Below, in pieces: positions 36,116 through 48,545 of a stretch of 64,000 nt of DNA; within the stretch, counting starts at the first letter, position 1; the number at the start of each line of letters is the position of its first letter. The translations under genes and the position numbers were made by a program. The stretch spans positions 1,111,575 to 1,175,574 of the forward strand of contig NW_004454207.1 of NCBI RefSeq assembly GCF_000283155.1, read 5' to 3'. The notes under the pieces were generated by a model, which saw nothing but the letters and a program-made list of their open reading frames with translations, ran no database searches and was not told where the DNA came from. This stretch comes from Ceratotherium simum simum (taxonomy: Eukaryota > Chordata > Mammalia > Perissodactyla > Rhinocerotidae).

Positions 36116-36479
36116 CCTGTTGCTTGTTTGCAGTGACAGAAGATGACTCTGCTATTATGTACACCAAGAGTTTCTAATCTAAATTCATCTTTATCCTACC
36201 ACACCCTCTCCCAATTTTTTCTTTCCCTATTTTGTTAGGTGCTCACTCTCCATGTGGTCATGCATCCTGGGATGAATCCTCAGCCCAGGCTCAGGAAAGG
36301 AATCTTAGGTCAGGCCAGTTCTGGTGATTACTTTCTGCTTGCCAGTACTGATTTGGACACTGGCAGGTGTTGCAATTCTAGGGATTGAGAAGGGAGGGAA
36401 GTATACTAGGAGGAAGCAGGGAAAATACTTCTTTATTATTAAAAAGATACTTGCTGAAAAGTCACTGCTCTTTTCTGCC

Positions 36480-36715
36480 TCTTCATGCTGCCATAGAAGC
36501 AGTGATGCTGGTGGCTGCTGCAGTCATTTTGTGACAACGAGGGAAGCCAGCCAAAGAACAAAGAGACCCACTGATTATGGCATAGAAGAAAGATGGAAGG
36601 CCACTGAATTAATGAGTCCTGGAACTAGCTTATCTGTGGGCCCCTTGTGAAGTAATATAATCAATTTCTGTATTATTTAGGCCACTTTTGGTTTGGTTTC
36701 CATAATTTGCAGCCA
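36480..36715 (+). mobile_element. Probable old LTR fragment
   Basis: gagtcctggaactagcttat, gtaatataatcaatttctgt and attatttaggccacttttgg resemble the 3' part of a MaLR-like LTR. The subfamily is uncertain. Confidence 0.35.
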
Positions 36716-37341
36716 AAGCATCTTAACAGTGGATAATCCAAATCTTTGTTGTGGGATGTGTTTTTCTACTTATATTTGCACCAGCTGTGTCATGTAATGC
36801 CAGGTATCCCCAAGAAAGACATCCCTAGAGATTCTGAATTTGCGCATGTTGGGTGGGATCTAAGATAAGGAGGGTAAGAAGAGGGAGATCAGAATACAAA
36901 AACTATAAATATGTAAATAAGTAATGTCCTCAAAGATAAATATTGCTAAATTCTGTTACCAAACCAGATAGTAGTAATAAAGCTTATAATCAACCCAAAG
37001 TGGAGATTGACTTATTATTAACATCACATTTAATGCATAACTTACATTCCCGTAAACCGCATGGTAGCATCAGTTGTTTAAGTAACTCATAAAAATATTA
37101 ATGTTTATTTCTAGTTTAGTGCCACCAAGGGAATTTATTACCCACTTTGAAAAAATATTTGGTCACATATAATATAAACACTAAAATATATGAGAGTAGC
37201 GAAGGTCTGATCATTAAAAAACACTCAATTATTGTGAAATAAAACTAAGATAGTTAAGAAATTGAAAGGAATAAGATGGTATAGTGGATCAACTGCATGG
37301 ATAATAACTATAAATTACTATATCAAATTAATGTTAATTTC

Positions 37342-37573
37342 TCAAATCAGAGGCCAGCAAGCTTTTTCTATAAAGGTTCAGATAGTAAATATTTTCAGCT
37401 CTGTGGGCCATATGGTCTCTGTCAAAACCACTCCACTCTGCTGTTGTAGCACTAAAGCAGCCTTAGACAATACAGAAATAAATGAGTGTGGTTGTGTTTT
37501 AATAAAACTTTATTTAAAGAAAACAGGCAGTGGGCTGAATTTGGCATTCGGGCTGTAGTTTGACCACTCCTAT
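37342..37573 (+). mobile_element. hAT-like element (copy 1 of 5)
   Basis: The family has a constant layout: ggccagcaagctttttctat, aaaggttcagatagtaaata, ctctgtgggccatatggtct, ttaataaaactttatttaaa and a terminal gtagtttgaccactcct. The five copies share these blocks. I do not give a Repbase name. Confidence 0.7.
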
Positions 37574-38779
37574 CTTATGTGAAGACCTCTTAAACTTCTT
37601 TTCCAAAGCTTTCCATTTGTAAAAATTTTATAAACACCCACTAATTGAATTTTTAAATAATCTTGAGGGATTGATTTCAAATTATCTAGAAAGCCAGATT
37701 GGTTTTAAAAAAAAACACTTGGTATTTAATTCCAATTAATACTTATTTGCCCTTGTTTCACCTAGGGGGAAACAAAGAAAAAAGCAAAAAGGGAAGCTTC
37801 TATTCGTATTTCAAGGTTGGGACATTCTTTGTAATTATCAAGTTTACTTTTGGGCCATGATCCCAACAGACAGAATAGTTTGAAATCTTTGAAAGGTGCC
37901 AGAATTTTTCAGAAACTGCAGTGACAAAAGTTTTGTTCAAGATGCCAAAGCCTTGTGCAATAATAGTTGCTGCTCCAACAAAGATATATAAATACGTGTA
38001 AATGTGACCAGTAGGGACAAGACCTTGGATAGAAAACTGTATTGTCTGAGAACATAAAGAAAGCCATTTGTGAATACAAAGGCACAAAGTATATGGCTTA
38101 AAGAACCACATACTATCGTACTGGCCTGCCTGCTCAGCACCAGAACGGAATCAGACAGCGGCACACACTTGAGAACTTGACATGGTAGAAGCCCTCGGGA
38201 AGAGAGGAGATCATCTGAGAAGAAAATTACAAAAGACCCTGCAGGGAAACCTCTCTGTTCTTCCTGGCTTTTACTGGAATAGGTAGATGAGGCAGTTTCT
38301 TTCTACAAGGGTCACCAAAGGTAATGTGGATAGATGATATCCACTGCTCTGTCTTTTAATATAATTAATGTATTTGTGTTTTCTCTATCGACTGACTAGG
38401 AACTCCTTGAGGATATGGACTACTTTTGACATGATATTGTGGCCTCCATTAGAGGCTTCTACCTCTTTAGAACCTAAAGCCCCGCGTATCTACCTCCTCC
38501 AGGCTCTACGCCCAGCTTGGTATTAAGAGAGAGAGCAGTGAAGCAGCACAGGAAGCCCCTTGGGTGGCACTAAACAGTTGGGCTCTAGACAGAGAATGCT
38601 GAGGCCAAGGGTCTAGCCTAGGTTCATTTCTGTGGTCCTACAGAAAAAATGCCCCATCCACCTTACCAAGGCCCTAAGAGGCATAGCAAAGAACAACTTA
38701 ACTCAAAGTTTTCCATACTGACATTTTTGTTCTTTTCTTCTTGATTGCCTCTTCTCCATTTCACCTGTCTTCCAAGACT

Positions 38780-39025
38780 GAGTTATTCAAACTGTGGGTC
38801 ATAACCTATTAATGAATCATGAAAATTTAATGGGTCATGACAAATGTATTTTAAAAATGATATAGAATGAAATAGAAGATGATAGGAGAGAAGGTTATAG
38901 AGAATATCAAAGTATATCTCTGATAAAGATAAGGACCGTTTGGCTCACGTGTTTCCTGGGCTGAGATGCAAAATGTATTTCTCACTGTGGATGGGGGACA
39001 GAAAATTTGAAACCTACTGCTCTAA
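38780..39025 (+). mobile_element. Old DNA transposon fossil
   Basis: tcaaactgtgggtcataacc, ttaatgaatcatgaaaattt and gaaacctactgctc resemble a known hAT-type fossil with ends that mirror each other. The name is uncertain. Confidence 0.45.
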
Positions 39026-39354
39026 GACAAATAAACTTAAATCTGTGATGCATTCTCAGAATAGGCTGCAAACAAAATGGATTTCTTCTTTTATATGAAA
39101 TAGTATTGTAAATGGCTTTGATAATGACATCAGTAGGTAACAGGGGCCTCAGGAGTTTTGTTTTGTTTTTGTTTTTTTTCCAACAAAGGAGTAGATTCTG
39201 TGGTTGAAGATTACTCTGGTGGTTTTAGGTGTAGTGGGCAGAATGGGAGAGAAGCCCTGAATTGAGGAAAGCAAGTGAGGGTCTATGGTTATAGTTACGG
39301 TGAGACGTGATGATGGAGTGACCTAGGATTGAGGGCAGATACAAGACAAAGTGA

Positions 39355-39412
39355 TATGGTGATGATGATGATGATGATGATGCTGATGATGATAATGATG
39401 ATGATGGTGATG
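39355..39412 (+). repeat. (GAT)n microsatellite
   Basis: About 18 GAT units with a few substitutions (one gct and one taa variant) precede a MIR fragment. Confidence 0.9.
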
Positions 39413-39545
39413 GATAACTTTTATTGAGAGTATAAAATGTCAGGAGATGTTTTAAGCTCATCATGGTTATTACTTCATTTAAACCGCACATCAACCCTAT
39501 GAGACCATTAATCAAAGTTGGAAACTGGGCACAGGATGAAGCAGC
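39413..39545 (+). mobile_element. MIR fragment
   Basis: aacttttattgagagtataa, ctcatcatggttattacttc and ttggaaactgggcacaggat follow the MIR pattern. Confidence 0.5.
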
Positions 39546-39689
39546 AGAGAAGCATTGATGTTGTTCCAAAATCATTACTGGGGATACTGAGCAAAATAAG
39601 AGAAAGGTGATTGATGCTCTTTAGAGAGATAGGGAAGAGTGAAGGAAGGAACTTAATTTTAAAGGCGAATATGCATGTATGCACACACA

Positions 39690-39830
39690 CATTCATTCAC
39701 TTCTCAAAGATTTGCTGAGAGTCAGTGGAGTATTGGGCAGTATACCTGGTGTTCCAGATTCACAAACAAATAAGAAATAGCCTTACCCCATGGGAAATCA
39801 GGATCCTTTGGGAAGATCACAGAAAAGGTG
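39690..39830 (-). mobile_element. L2 3' end, antisense
   Basis: cattcattcacttctcaaag, gggcagtatacctggtgttc and aataagaaatagccttaccc match the reverse L2 end. Confidence 0.5.
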
Positions 39831-40647
39831 ATTGTGGACACATAGAAGATACAACCAGCTCTGCAGCGCACACAATGGAGACGTTTGTTGAGGGCCTCTA
39901 AGCCCAGTGGTCATGCACTATTCTTTGATCACCCTGTTTGGTGGTGTTTGCTTCCTATCAGCATTTCCACCCACAGTGGAATTTGTGGATTTTATCCCAG
40001 GTTTCAACTTCATTTTTACTTACACAAAAGGCTTCGACAAACAGTTTGAGCACATCACCTGTTTGACTGGCCACTGCCAGCAAGAATAACATAGAAATAG
40101 GAAAGTTATATTTTATGTTCCGGGTTGTTACCTAAACACCCAAGCTCAATTTCCTTGCCTACCAGGCTGTCCTTATTTTTGAAATCAACATTTAAATCAC
40201 AAACCAAAGATAGCTGCAGTGTTAGCCTACCAAGAATATCATTTTCTTGATTTCCTTGAATTGTTTACTTGGGTTTTACATTGCCTGAGGGACAATGGTG
40301 AGGGACCACTTCATAAGGAAGCCATATAATTGAGCAATTTTGAGGTGTCAGGGTACTCTTTTATTAGACTATTGTCCACATTTCCTTAAACCATCAGCTA
40401 TTCCTCATTCCATGATACTGTTTTCAAAATACATAAGCAAAGCCTTTCTCAATTGTGATATTAGAAATTAACTGAAGAGAAAAAAAAGAGCACTAAAGAA
40501 AACATGAATATGAATTTCTCTCTTGTGGAACCATTTGGCTTTAAATGCTTAGTGTACAGTAATGGAGTTAAGCCATATTGCCTACACTAACCTGCTTTAC
40601 TGATTGTGGCAGAAATCAGTCACTTTCCTTCATTTTACCTTAGACCA

Positions 40648-40866
40648 GAGGTCAGCAAATTTTTCCTATAAAGGGCCAGATAGTAAACATTTGAGGCTGC
40701 GTGAGACATACAGGCTGTCACAATTACTCAACTCTGCCACTGTCACGTGAAAACAGCCATAGAAAATATGTAAATAAATGAGCTTGGCTGTGTCCCAACA
40801 AGACTTTATTTACAAAAACAGATGGTGATCTGGGTTTGGCCAGCGGGCCAGTTCTCTAACCTCTGC
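40648..40866 (+). mobile_element. hAT-like element (copy 2 of 5)
   Basis: gaggtcagcaaatttttcct, aaagggccagatagtaaaca, actcaactctgccactgtca, agactttatttacaaaaaca and a terminal ctctaacctctg follow the same layout as copy 1. Confidence 0.75.
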
Positions 40867-41282
40867 CTTCAACTATTTGTATTAAAATGCTATCAAAATA
40901 ATATTAATTGAGCCTAACACACTACCTGATATATAAATATACTCTGTTGATGTGTTTTGAATAAATGAAAAGTTCATGCAGGCCATTAAGTGTTGTTTAA
41001 TTTCTCGACCATGCTCTCCACATTTGTTTCCTGGTTCTGCTGTTAAGGATTGGGCCATTTACAGACTAGAAAATTTGATCCAAGAGCCTATGCCAAGAGC
41101 AGCCTTGGACCAGGCAGAAACATTCCATGGTTGCCCCATGAAGCAATCTCAGGCTCACAGGGAAAATTCTACTGATAAATATGGTCTCTTCCACCGAAAG
41201 TTCTCCTGATTTCTACCACTAAAGATTTCTCTAGGCTCTCTATAGCATCTTTTCAAAATAGCTTAAGTTTAGAAGGACATTG

Positions 41283-41594
41283 AGGGTATTATGCAAAGTG
41301 AAATAAGTCAGAGGGAGAAGATCAAATACCGTAGGATCTCACTCATTAAGTAGTAGATAATAACAACAACAAACAAACACATAGAGACAGAGATTGGATT
41401 GGTGGTTACCTGAGGGGATGGGGGGAGGGAGGAGGGAGTAAGGGATAATTCGGAACATGTGTGTGGTGGTAGGTTGTAATTAGTATTTGGGTGGTGAACA
41501 TGATGTAATCTATGCAGAAATAGAAGTATAATGATATACACCTGAAATTTATACAATGTTATAAACCAATGTTACTGCAACAAACAAAAAAAAG
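41283..41594 (+). mobile_element. L1 3' end (5'-truncated copy)
   Basis: gcaaagtgaaataagtcaga, acatagagacagagattgga, tttgggtggtgaacatgatg and a tail reading actgcaacaaac plus an A-run match the other perissodactyl L1 ends. I cannot define its target-site duplication. Confidence 0.85.
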
Positions 41595-42388
41595 GGGTAA
41601 CAAATTCAGCTTATCAGTCATCTTATAACATTTATGTAAATCTTATTAATTTTTAGTTTGTGTGTCTCCTGGCTGAATGGATATAGAGGGGGGATGCAAG
41701 AAGCCACAGAGATGATTCTTTTTTTTTTTAATGTAATGAAATGTGTCACTTTCTTTCTTTATGTTTTCTGGGTAGTGCCTTCCCAATGTAAAAATATATA
41801 AATATACAGTTATTTTGTTTTGGTGCATTTATACTTTCATTTTTTTATCTTCAAACCTTTCTTCCATATCAATTTATTCTGATGTAAGAAGGTCAGAATC
41901 CAGCTTTTTCTCCTCAATGATTGTCTCATTGTTACAAATACAATCATAATCCATCATTTCCTCCCTGACAAGAAATGTAATATTTATCATGTCACAAGTT
42001 CTCATATTTATTTTAGTTCATATCTGAACTCTACTGTCTCCCACTGATCTGCCTATTGTGAAGCAGTACAATCCTCTTTTAATTGCTTTAGTTTTATGAT
42101 ATTTTAATACACGGATAGGGATAATTTCCATGCGACCTCTTTTTCAGATTTTCCCCTGCCTACTCTCACATAATTATTTGCCCAGATGATGTTTAGATCA
42201 TTTTAGTGATATTACAAAAAACAAATTCTGTTGGTATGTTTTTTGGAATTACATTCAGTTTACAGATCATTATGTCTTTTGTATTTATTCCTAACTTCCC
42301 TTCTTATCCAATTTAGATTCCATTGTCTGGGATTATAATCATTCCCTTGGATACTGTATTAGTATATTAGGAATACAATACAATACAA

Positions 42389-42894
42389 TAGTTTCCTATT
42401 GCTGTTGTAACAAATGACCATAAACTTAGTGGCTTAAACAACTCAAATTTATTATCTGACATTTCTGGAGGTCAGAAGTCTGAAATGGGTCTCACTGGGC
42501 TAAAATCAAGGTGTCAGCAGGGTTGCATTCCTTTCTAGAGGCTATAGCAGAATCTGCTTCCTTGCCTTTTCCAGCTTCTAGAGGCTGCCTGCATTCCTTG
42601 GCTCGTGGCCCCTTCCTCTATCTTCAAAGCCAGCAACACTACATCTCTCTGACCATGCCTCCATAGTCATATCTCTCTCTGACTACAGCTGGGAAAGCGT
42701 CTCCATTTTTCAGCACTAATGTCATTAGTTTGCTCATACCCAGATAATCCAGGATAATCTCACTATCTCAAGGACCTTAATTGATCACATCTGCAAAGTT
42801 CCTTTTGCCATGTAACATACTCACAAGTTCCAGGGACTAGGAGACAGCCATCTTTGCCGGGGGGGGGGGGCGGGTATTATTCTGCCTACCACAG
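42389..42894 (-). mobile_element. MLT1-type MaLR solo LTR, antisense
   Basis: gtttcctattgctgttgtaa, atttctggaggtcagaagtc, ttttccagcttctagaggct, acatctgcaaagttcctttt and tattctgcctaccaca match the reverse MLT1 LTR throughout. A run of 12 G lies at 42859-42870. No internal coding region remains. Confidence 0.8.
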
Positions 42895-44824
42895 ATGTAT
42901 TCTCAACTGCCATGTCTCTCTCTACCTTCATTGAACTCAACTAGAAAATCTTAACTCCAGTGAGAGGAGATTTGGATTAACCAAGGCTGGGGAATTTAAA
43001 GTGCAAAATGGTGTGTTTTGCTGCCATGATGTTTATTTCGCAACTTAAATTCCCAGCTACTAACCTCAAATGAACTCTTTCGGCTGCCCTGCAATCCTGC
43101 AACAATCCTTGTCCATCAGCTCCCCTTTCTTCCACTCCTCTCCTCTCTCCTCAAACCTCCAGGACCTCCTTCCCATCTTTGCTCCTAGCAGATGCAATTG
43201 TTTCCTATTTTGCTGAGAGTGGAGAGGCAATCCGGAGTGCAATTCCACATGCTCTCCCACCATCTTCTAAATTGCCTGCATCTGTACCCATATAAGCCAT
43301 GTCCACCTATGACTACAGTTCAAGAGTTCATGCTCTTGACTTGTGCTCTGGGGCCCACTCCTGCAGTCTGCTCTAGAAAATTGCCCCAATAATTTCCCAA
43401 CCCCCCAATCCTCAATTCTTCCCTCTCTATGGTGAATCCCAGCAGCTGATGAATATGTTATACCCTTCATCTGAGTCCTGGAGGCACCAGTTTCACAGAG
43501 GGAGAGGGTTCTACAAACAGATACCCATAAATAAATCCCGACAATCATCCTAAAGTGACAAAGAACAGAAATGTGAGCTTGAGTATGTTTCCATTTTTTT
43601 ATATCCACTATCTCATTAGGTTTGGTATCATTTCTTTAGGTTCTAGGCCTTGGCCACTATATTTTTTTTCCCGAGTAAATTATTCATAGAAACAGGGTGA
43701 ATCTGACCCTGTTTAGAACCTCCACTTGGGGGTCTGCATGGAACCAAGTGACCACCCTCAGACCAAGGCTGCCACCATAGCACTCAGCACTGGCCATGCA
43801 TTTGAAGGATCTCAGTAAATATTCGATGTCTATAATCATCTGCTGAAAACAACAGTTTCAGAACTCTTGGGTTATGCCTGTTTTTTTCCACCCAACCACA
43901 CAATTCCTTCTCTCTTCCATAAGTAAAAAACTTATTGGTAAATCATTAGTTCCCATTTTGATAGAAAATATCAAAATAACTCCCTGTAGCCCAAATGTCT
44001 TTGAACATTTTGATAGAGCAAATCTTTCCCTGAATGTGCTAGGAGCCACATAGTCTCAGAAATAAGCAATGGAGACAGAGCTTCTAGCAGACAGGTTTTA
44101 TAAAATTGTCTGTTTGGTAAAGGTTATTTATTTAGTGGACTCTTTAAAAAGCAGGAACAAAGAGAAACATCAAATTAACTGGATTTAAAAACAAAGCTAC
44201 AAAGAATATTTGTTCCTTGATATCTTATCTGATGTACATTCAATCCAGGTTTCACATAACTTTTTAGAGTCTTCATTCCCTTCACTACAAATTGGGTTTG
44301 CCAACAACATTTCTCCTTTTTTTAGAAACTGAAAGAACATCTGTGCTTGTGAAAGAGAGACAGGACTCTCGGGCCCCACCTGGCCCCCCCTTGTGAGTTA
44401 ACAGGGAGAGGAGAGCAGGCCTCATCTCCTCTCTACAACCAAACCAAGACAAGGTGAGACAGGACAAGTCTGTCCTAGAGAGAAGCAGCAACTGGCCTGA
44501 CACTGATTAGTACTCATTTTTCACCAGTTGCCAAAGGGATTTTCTTCTTACTTGAGCTGAGAGTCTCTATGTGTTAGATTCACATGAAAACGTAGAACGG
44601 GGTAAGGATTTCCTCCTGGGAGGAGCTGGCTCTGGTTGTGGCGGCAAGCAGTGTGTGACGAGGAAGCCAAAGTAGCAAGGCATATGTTAGTGAAATGTGC
44701 CTGTCCCGTCAGCCCTTTGTCTTTATCTACCTCTCTCTTCTCCTGAACTCTTTCATGGCCTCCAGTAGAGCACCATATTCCAGCTTTAAAAAAAAGAGTG
44801 GCCCTAAGAGTCACCATCCAATGA

Positions 44825-45000
44825 AAACCTCTGCGTGGTCAGTGTTTTTGTGCTACTCTTTCTAGTCAACAAAACTGAGCCTCCTATCGCGGAGACGAAT
44901 TGCCCAAGATCACATGTGGCGGGAGTGATGGGACAAGTCCTCAAATCCTGGTCTTCAGACTCCCAAGCCAGTGCCCTTTCCGTTAGCCACAGCTGAGCCA
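44825..45000 (-). mobile_element. MIR SINE, antisense
   Basis: gaattgcccaagatcacatg, caaatcctggtcttcagact and ctttccgttagccacagctg are in MIR order. The strand call rests on weak text. Confidence 0.45.
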
Positions 45001-45049
45001 TGAATACAGCACTGCCAGCACTGTTGTCGACCGAATGTGAGTACATGTT

Positions 45050-45272
45050 CGAGTGCATATCAAGGTTGTTCAGCTTCTGCACTTGGGGCCTGACAATGCT
45101 TGTGGTGGGGACTGTCCTGTGTATTGTACGATGTTTACCAGCAACCCTGGCTTCCACTCACTAGTTGGCAGTTGCATCCTTCCCCCAAGCTGTGACAACC
45201 AGAAGTGTAGCCAGACATTGCCAGATTTGACCTGGGGATGGAGGGCAAAACCATCCCTGGTTGAGAACCACA
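45050..45272 (-). mobile_element. MER20 transposon fossil, antisense
   Basis: caaggttgttcagcttctgc, gggactgtcctgtgtattgt, agctgtgacaaccagaagtg and ccctggttgagaaccac give reverse MER20. Confidence 0.75.
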
Positions 45273-46205
45273 TATCTATGTGTATACGTGTATATATATG
45301 ACATGAATTATTTTATGAATAAATATTCATGAAGCATCCTCTCAACCCCCTAATAAAAGCCAACAAAGTGGAAGTTCTGCAGACACTAAAATCCTCCGAG
45401 GCAATCTTCTAGCTTTGAGATGCCTGCTCTCCCTCTCCTGCTTTCCTTCAAGTTTCAGGCACACCAGCCAAGGTCGCTTTTTATGGCGGGTTTACTCTAT
45501 TTGTATAACTTCATAGCTTTTCATTCCATCTCAAATTACCTTTCTACTACACACTAACACAAATTATAAAGCGTCCTTATAGAAGACAGTAAACATTCAG
45601 AAACAGACTTTTACAGATTAAAGGATTTCAAATACATGCTTCTCCTCTTTACCAGAATCAGGATCTGTGTTTGTAAAAACATCAGACAACCAGGTCCGCA
45701 CTGGTTCCAGTGTCATAGTGGTGACCCCAACATAGACTCGCCAGGTGAAAGACAAGATAAAAATGAGTTAACATTGGTATAATCCCTGAGTCTGGGTTTA
45801 CATAAAGTCAAATGACAAGTTTAACACATTGTTAAAACATTCTTTTCAACAGGTTATTTTGAAATCATGTTGAGATAGACAGTTTTTCTTCTACGCTTTA
45901 AATTGATCTTTCTGAAACTTTTTAAATTGGTTGTTTTGAACATGTAGACTATTGAGATATACACGGCTTTCCTTTTTAATGCCCCAAGTTGATCTTGCCT
46001 TTAAATAAACATATTAGTTGACATGTCAGTTGTCCCGCCTGAACATGTCTTTCAAAATGGACACTAATGCCAGCCAACGACCAAGAAGCTGTAGTTTCCT
46101 TTCTGTGTTAATGTTAGGTGTGAGATGAGTTTGCAGCTTGTTGCTTTGGGCAGAGCAGATGTTGGACTTGGAGGTTGCCTGATGGAATAGCAAACAGGGC
46201 TTTAC

Positions 46206-46365
46206 CTTTGGGAATGGTGATCTGACAGCTCAGGTCACAGTCCTGCTGCAACTGATAAAAAGCCACTTCCTGCAGCCGGGCTCGCTCCAGCTCTGAGAGA
46301 CTCTGGATGGGGACAGACCTCAGCCGCACGCTGCGGCCCGACATGCTGTTCCAGGTGAAATCACC
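46206..46365 (-). CDS. ARHGAP6: ARHGAP6 coding exon 2 (start of the part in this window)
   Basis: This 160-nt exon encodes 53 codons plus one base, beginning [12 protein letters not shown] and ending [11 protein letters not shown] recognise it as the segment just after the long first exon of ARHGAP6, a GTPase-activating protein that acts on RhoA and reshapes the actin cytoskeleton. On the minus strand it is preceded by a pyrimidine tract and ctgcag, and followed by the donor gtaaag. It starts in phase 0 and ends with one base of the Asp codon completed by the next exon. An in-frame ATG at 46342-46344 (purine at -3) could start shorter isoforms from an upstream non-coding first exon. The helical stretch rich in Glu, Arg, Leu and Gln ([17 protein letters not shown]) sits N-terminal to the catalytic domain. 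The main ATG-bearing exon 1 is not in the window and should lie beyond 64000. Confidence 0.95.
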
Positions 46366-46734
46366 CTGCAGACCAAGGGAAAAACATCAAGAGTCACACA
46401 GTTCATCTACGTCTCACAAACTTCTTCCTCTCTCTTATTTATAAAGTCAAACAAATTTCATCTTTATGTTCCCAAATTGGCTCTTAATCCTTAAAATCAA
46501 ATCCACTCTTAGTTAACCATGGATTTTTCTCAGTCAGTTGCAAACATCAATATTTCGAGTATCTGCTGGGTCACCTGATCCCACATAATGATGCACACGT
46601 AGGGCAAAGAGCAGTATGTGGAGAGATGCTTCAAGGGTCCTACTTCCTTTCTTTTATGGGAACACATGGGAACTTTTTGGTTTTGTATCTCAGTAGCAGG
46701 AAAAACTGCTGCTAATTGCCACCATGCACACTAG

Positions 46735-47090
46735 ATATAGGAGGGTGAACGTGTATTGATAGCCTACTGTATACCAGCTGTGCCAAGGGCTTTTAAGTTA
46801 TTCCCTCCAACAACCTTATGAAGTGGTTACCATTTTTGACCCAGTCTTATATAATATTTAATAATATAATAACATTATATAATAATATAATCTAGTATAT
46901 TTATAATATATAACAATATATTATTATATAGTATATACTCATGATACATTATATTAATATTATAGTAATGTATAATATATGTAAATATAATATAATATAG
47001 ATGAAATTGAGGCTTAGGGAAGTTAGGTAATTTTCCTCAAATCATAAAACTTACAAGATTTGGAACCAACCAGGACTCAAGGTAAAAAAC
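46735..47090 (+). mobile_element. MIR SINE split by an AT-rich expansion
   Basis: The left half (ttgatagcctactgtatacc, aacaaccttatgaagtggtt) and right half (gaaattgaggcttagggaag, ttggaaccaaccaggactca) are MIR. They are separated by about 155 bp of TA/AAT repeat at 46848-47002. Confidence 0.65.
46848..47002. repeat. AT-rich low-complexity tract
   Basis: The tract is almost purely A and T, with repeating ataatataat and tatata units, inside a MIR. Confidence 0.85.
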
Positions 47091-47288
47091 TTATGCCCTT
47101 ACACTCTATGCTAAATTATAGTAACTGAGTTTCTATTTACAGCACTCTAATGGGCTTTTTTGATCACAATAAGCACAGAGATATGATTAATAAGAACTAG
47201 ATATATTTATAGAGACATCTGATGCTAAAATATTCCACATCAAAGAATCGAAGCAAAGAGTCCCACAATCCTGAGTTCATTTGCGTGC

Positions 47289-47338
47289 ATGCATACACAC
47301 TTCTAACGTCCACATGCATACACACTTCTAACGTCCAC
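47289..47338. repeat. Perfect 25-bp tandem duplication
   Basis: A 25-bp unit starting atgcatacacac and ending taacgtccac occurs at 47289-47313 and again at 47314-47338 with no differences. Confidence 0.95.
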
Positions 47339-47787
47339 TGAGCCTGAATGGCTCTACCTTCGATGCAGGCAGTGAGAAAGTGATGGACTACGAAACAACA
47401 CGTCACAATCCTCTGAAACTCAATGTCCCCTTACTGAGGAGGACTTCCTGTGAATCACAGATATCAGCCAGGGCACAACAGCTTTGAAAAGGTACCTATG
47501 GTTTCCTCAACAATTAAGAAATGTTCCAGGAGGAAGGAACAGTGCTGGCTCCCACAGGCACTGCCAAAGATTTGTTGTGGGTGTATGGAACACTTAAGGA
47601 ATTCCATAAGACTTCACCATTCTCATCACTAACTTTAAAGAATAGAGATAGAAAGATTGGCCCCAGCAACTATTAAGACACCTTTGCTCCCTACTGGTAG
47701 CAAATCCCTGCCTAGAAGGTTCATTCCAAAGAGTGAATGGCACTATGTTAATTCTTTGATATTTTTCCTCTTTATCTGGGATTCCAC

Positions 47788-48085
47788 TTATTCATTCATT
47801 CATTCATTCATTTAACAAATGAAGATATTATAGTCTAGTACGGGCAGAAAATGAACAAGGTAAGTAAAGGGTACAGTGTGTTAAATAACGATAACTTCTA
47901 GGGAGGGAAAAAAAGAGGGGAGGGTCTGGCAATGTGAATAAAGGACAAGGATTTACACCTTTAGATACAGAGGCAGGAAAGACCCCACAGAGAAGGCCAC
48001 ATTTGAGCAGGATTTAAGGGAAGTGAGGGCTTTCTCTTTGTCTGTCTTCACACGCATGAATTTGCATCCTGCAGATAGTGGTGAA
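47788..48085 (-). mobile_element. L2 3' end, antisense
   Basis: A (CATT)n start, then ttaacaaatgaagatattat, gaaggccacatttgagcagg and atttaagggaagtgagggct match the reverse L2 3' end. Confidence 0.6.
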
Positions 48086-48545
48086 GACTAACAGGAGCCC
48101 AGGAGGGGCTCAGGGAGCGTGATATGGGAATGGGTCTGGGGAGGGGAGTGAGTGAGCAAATCTAAGCAAAGTGGGCAGGCTGCAAGTCACATTTGGTGAA
48201 CTGAAGAAAATTCTTCCAGGTCTAGCATATTTTGAATTTTTTTCTTTCTTTCTTTTTTTGGTATAACCAGACTAAGCACAAGTTTAGACAGTTAGGAGTT
48301 GGGGACTCAGGCCTTGGGTGTACCCATCACTCACACCCTTTAAGCTTAGGGTACCACAAGGTACTATATCAGTGAATTGCTTTTTTTCCCCCCAAATGGA
48401 AAGTTTCAGATGACTTGGTGACTTTTAAATATGATGTGTAGGCATCTGAGGGAGCCAACTGTTATTTGAAGTGTCAAAATGGAATTGCATACCTAGTCTT
48501 CAAAAGCATTTAAAAATGTGACCTCCAATGGGCTCAATTATCTAT

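Larger units (their letters stand above)
24567..46205 (-). other. ARHGAP6: ARHGAP6 intron between exons 2 and 3 (21.6 kb)
   Basis: This is the largest complete intron in the window and the one richest in repeats (ERE, L1, L2, MIR, MER20, MER5, hAT-like and LTRs, each listed separately). Longer unassigned stretches are 26150-26700, 27390-28400, 32930-33760, 34050-36010, 36720-37340, 37580-38780, 39840-40640, 41600-42380, 42900-44820 and 45280-46200. None carries a recognisable gene, tRNA or snRNA. Confidence 0.85.

Noticed and set aside
37800..38164. Overlapping minus-strand frames with membrane-like segments, possible processed pseudogene
   Set aside because: Hydrophobic runs are seen, but I cannot match them to any protein and there is no poly-A tail or flanking duplication. 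AT-rich introns yield such frames by chance.
42859..42870. G12 run as a possible G-quadruplex
   Set aside because: It is a homopolymer inside an MLT1 LTR. A single G-run can vary by replication slippage, and without separate G-tracts it gives weak support for a quadruplex.
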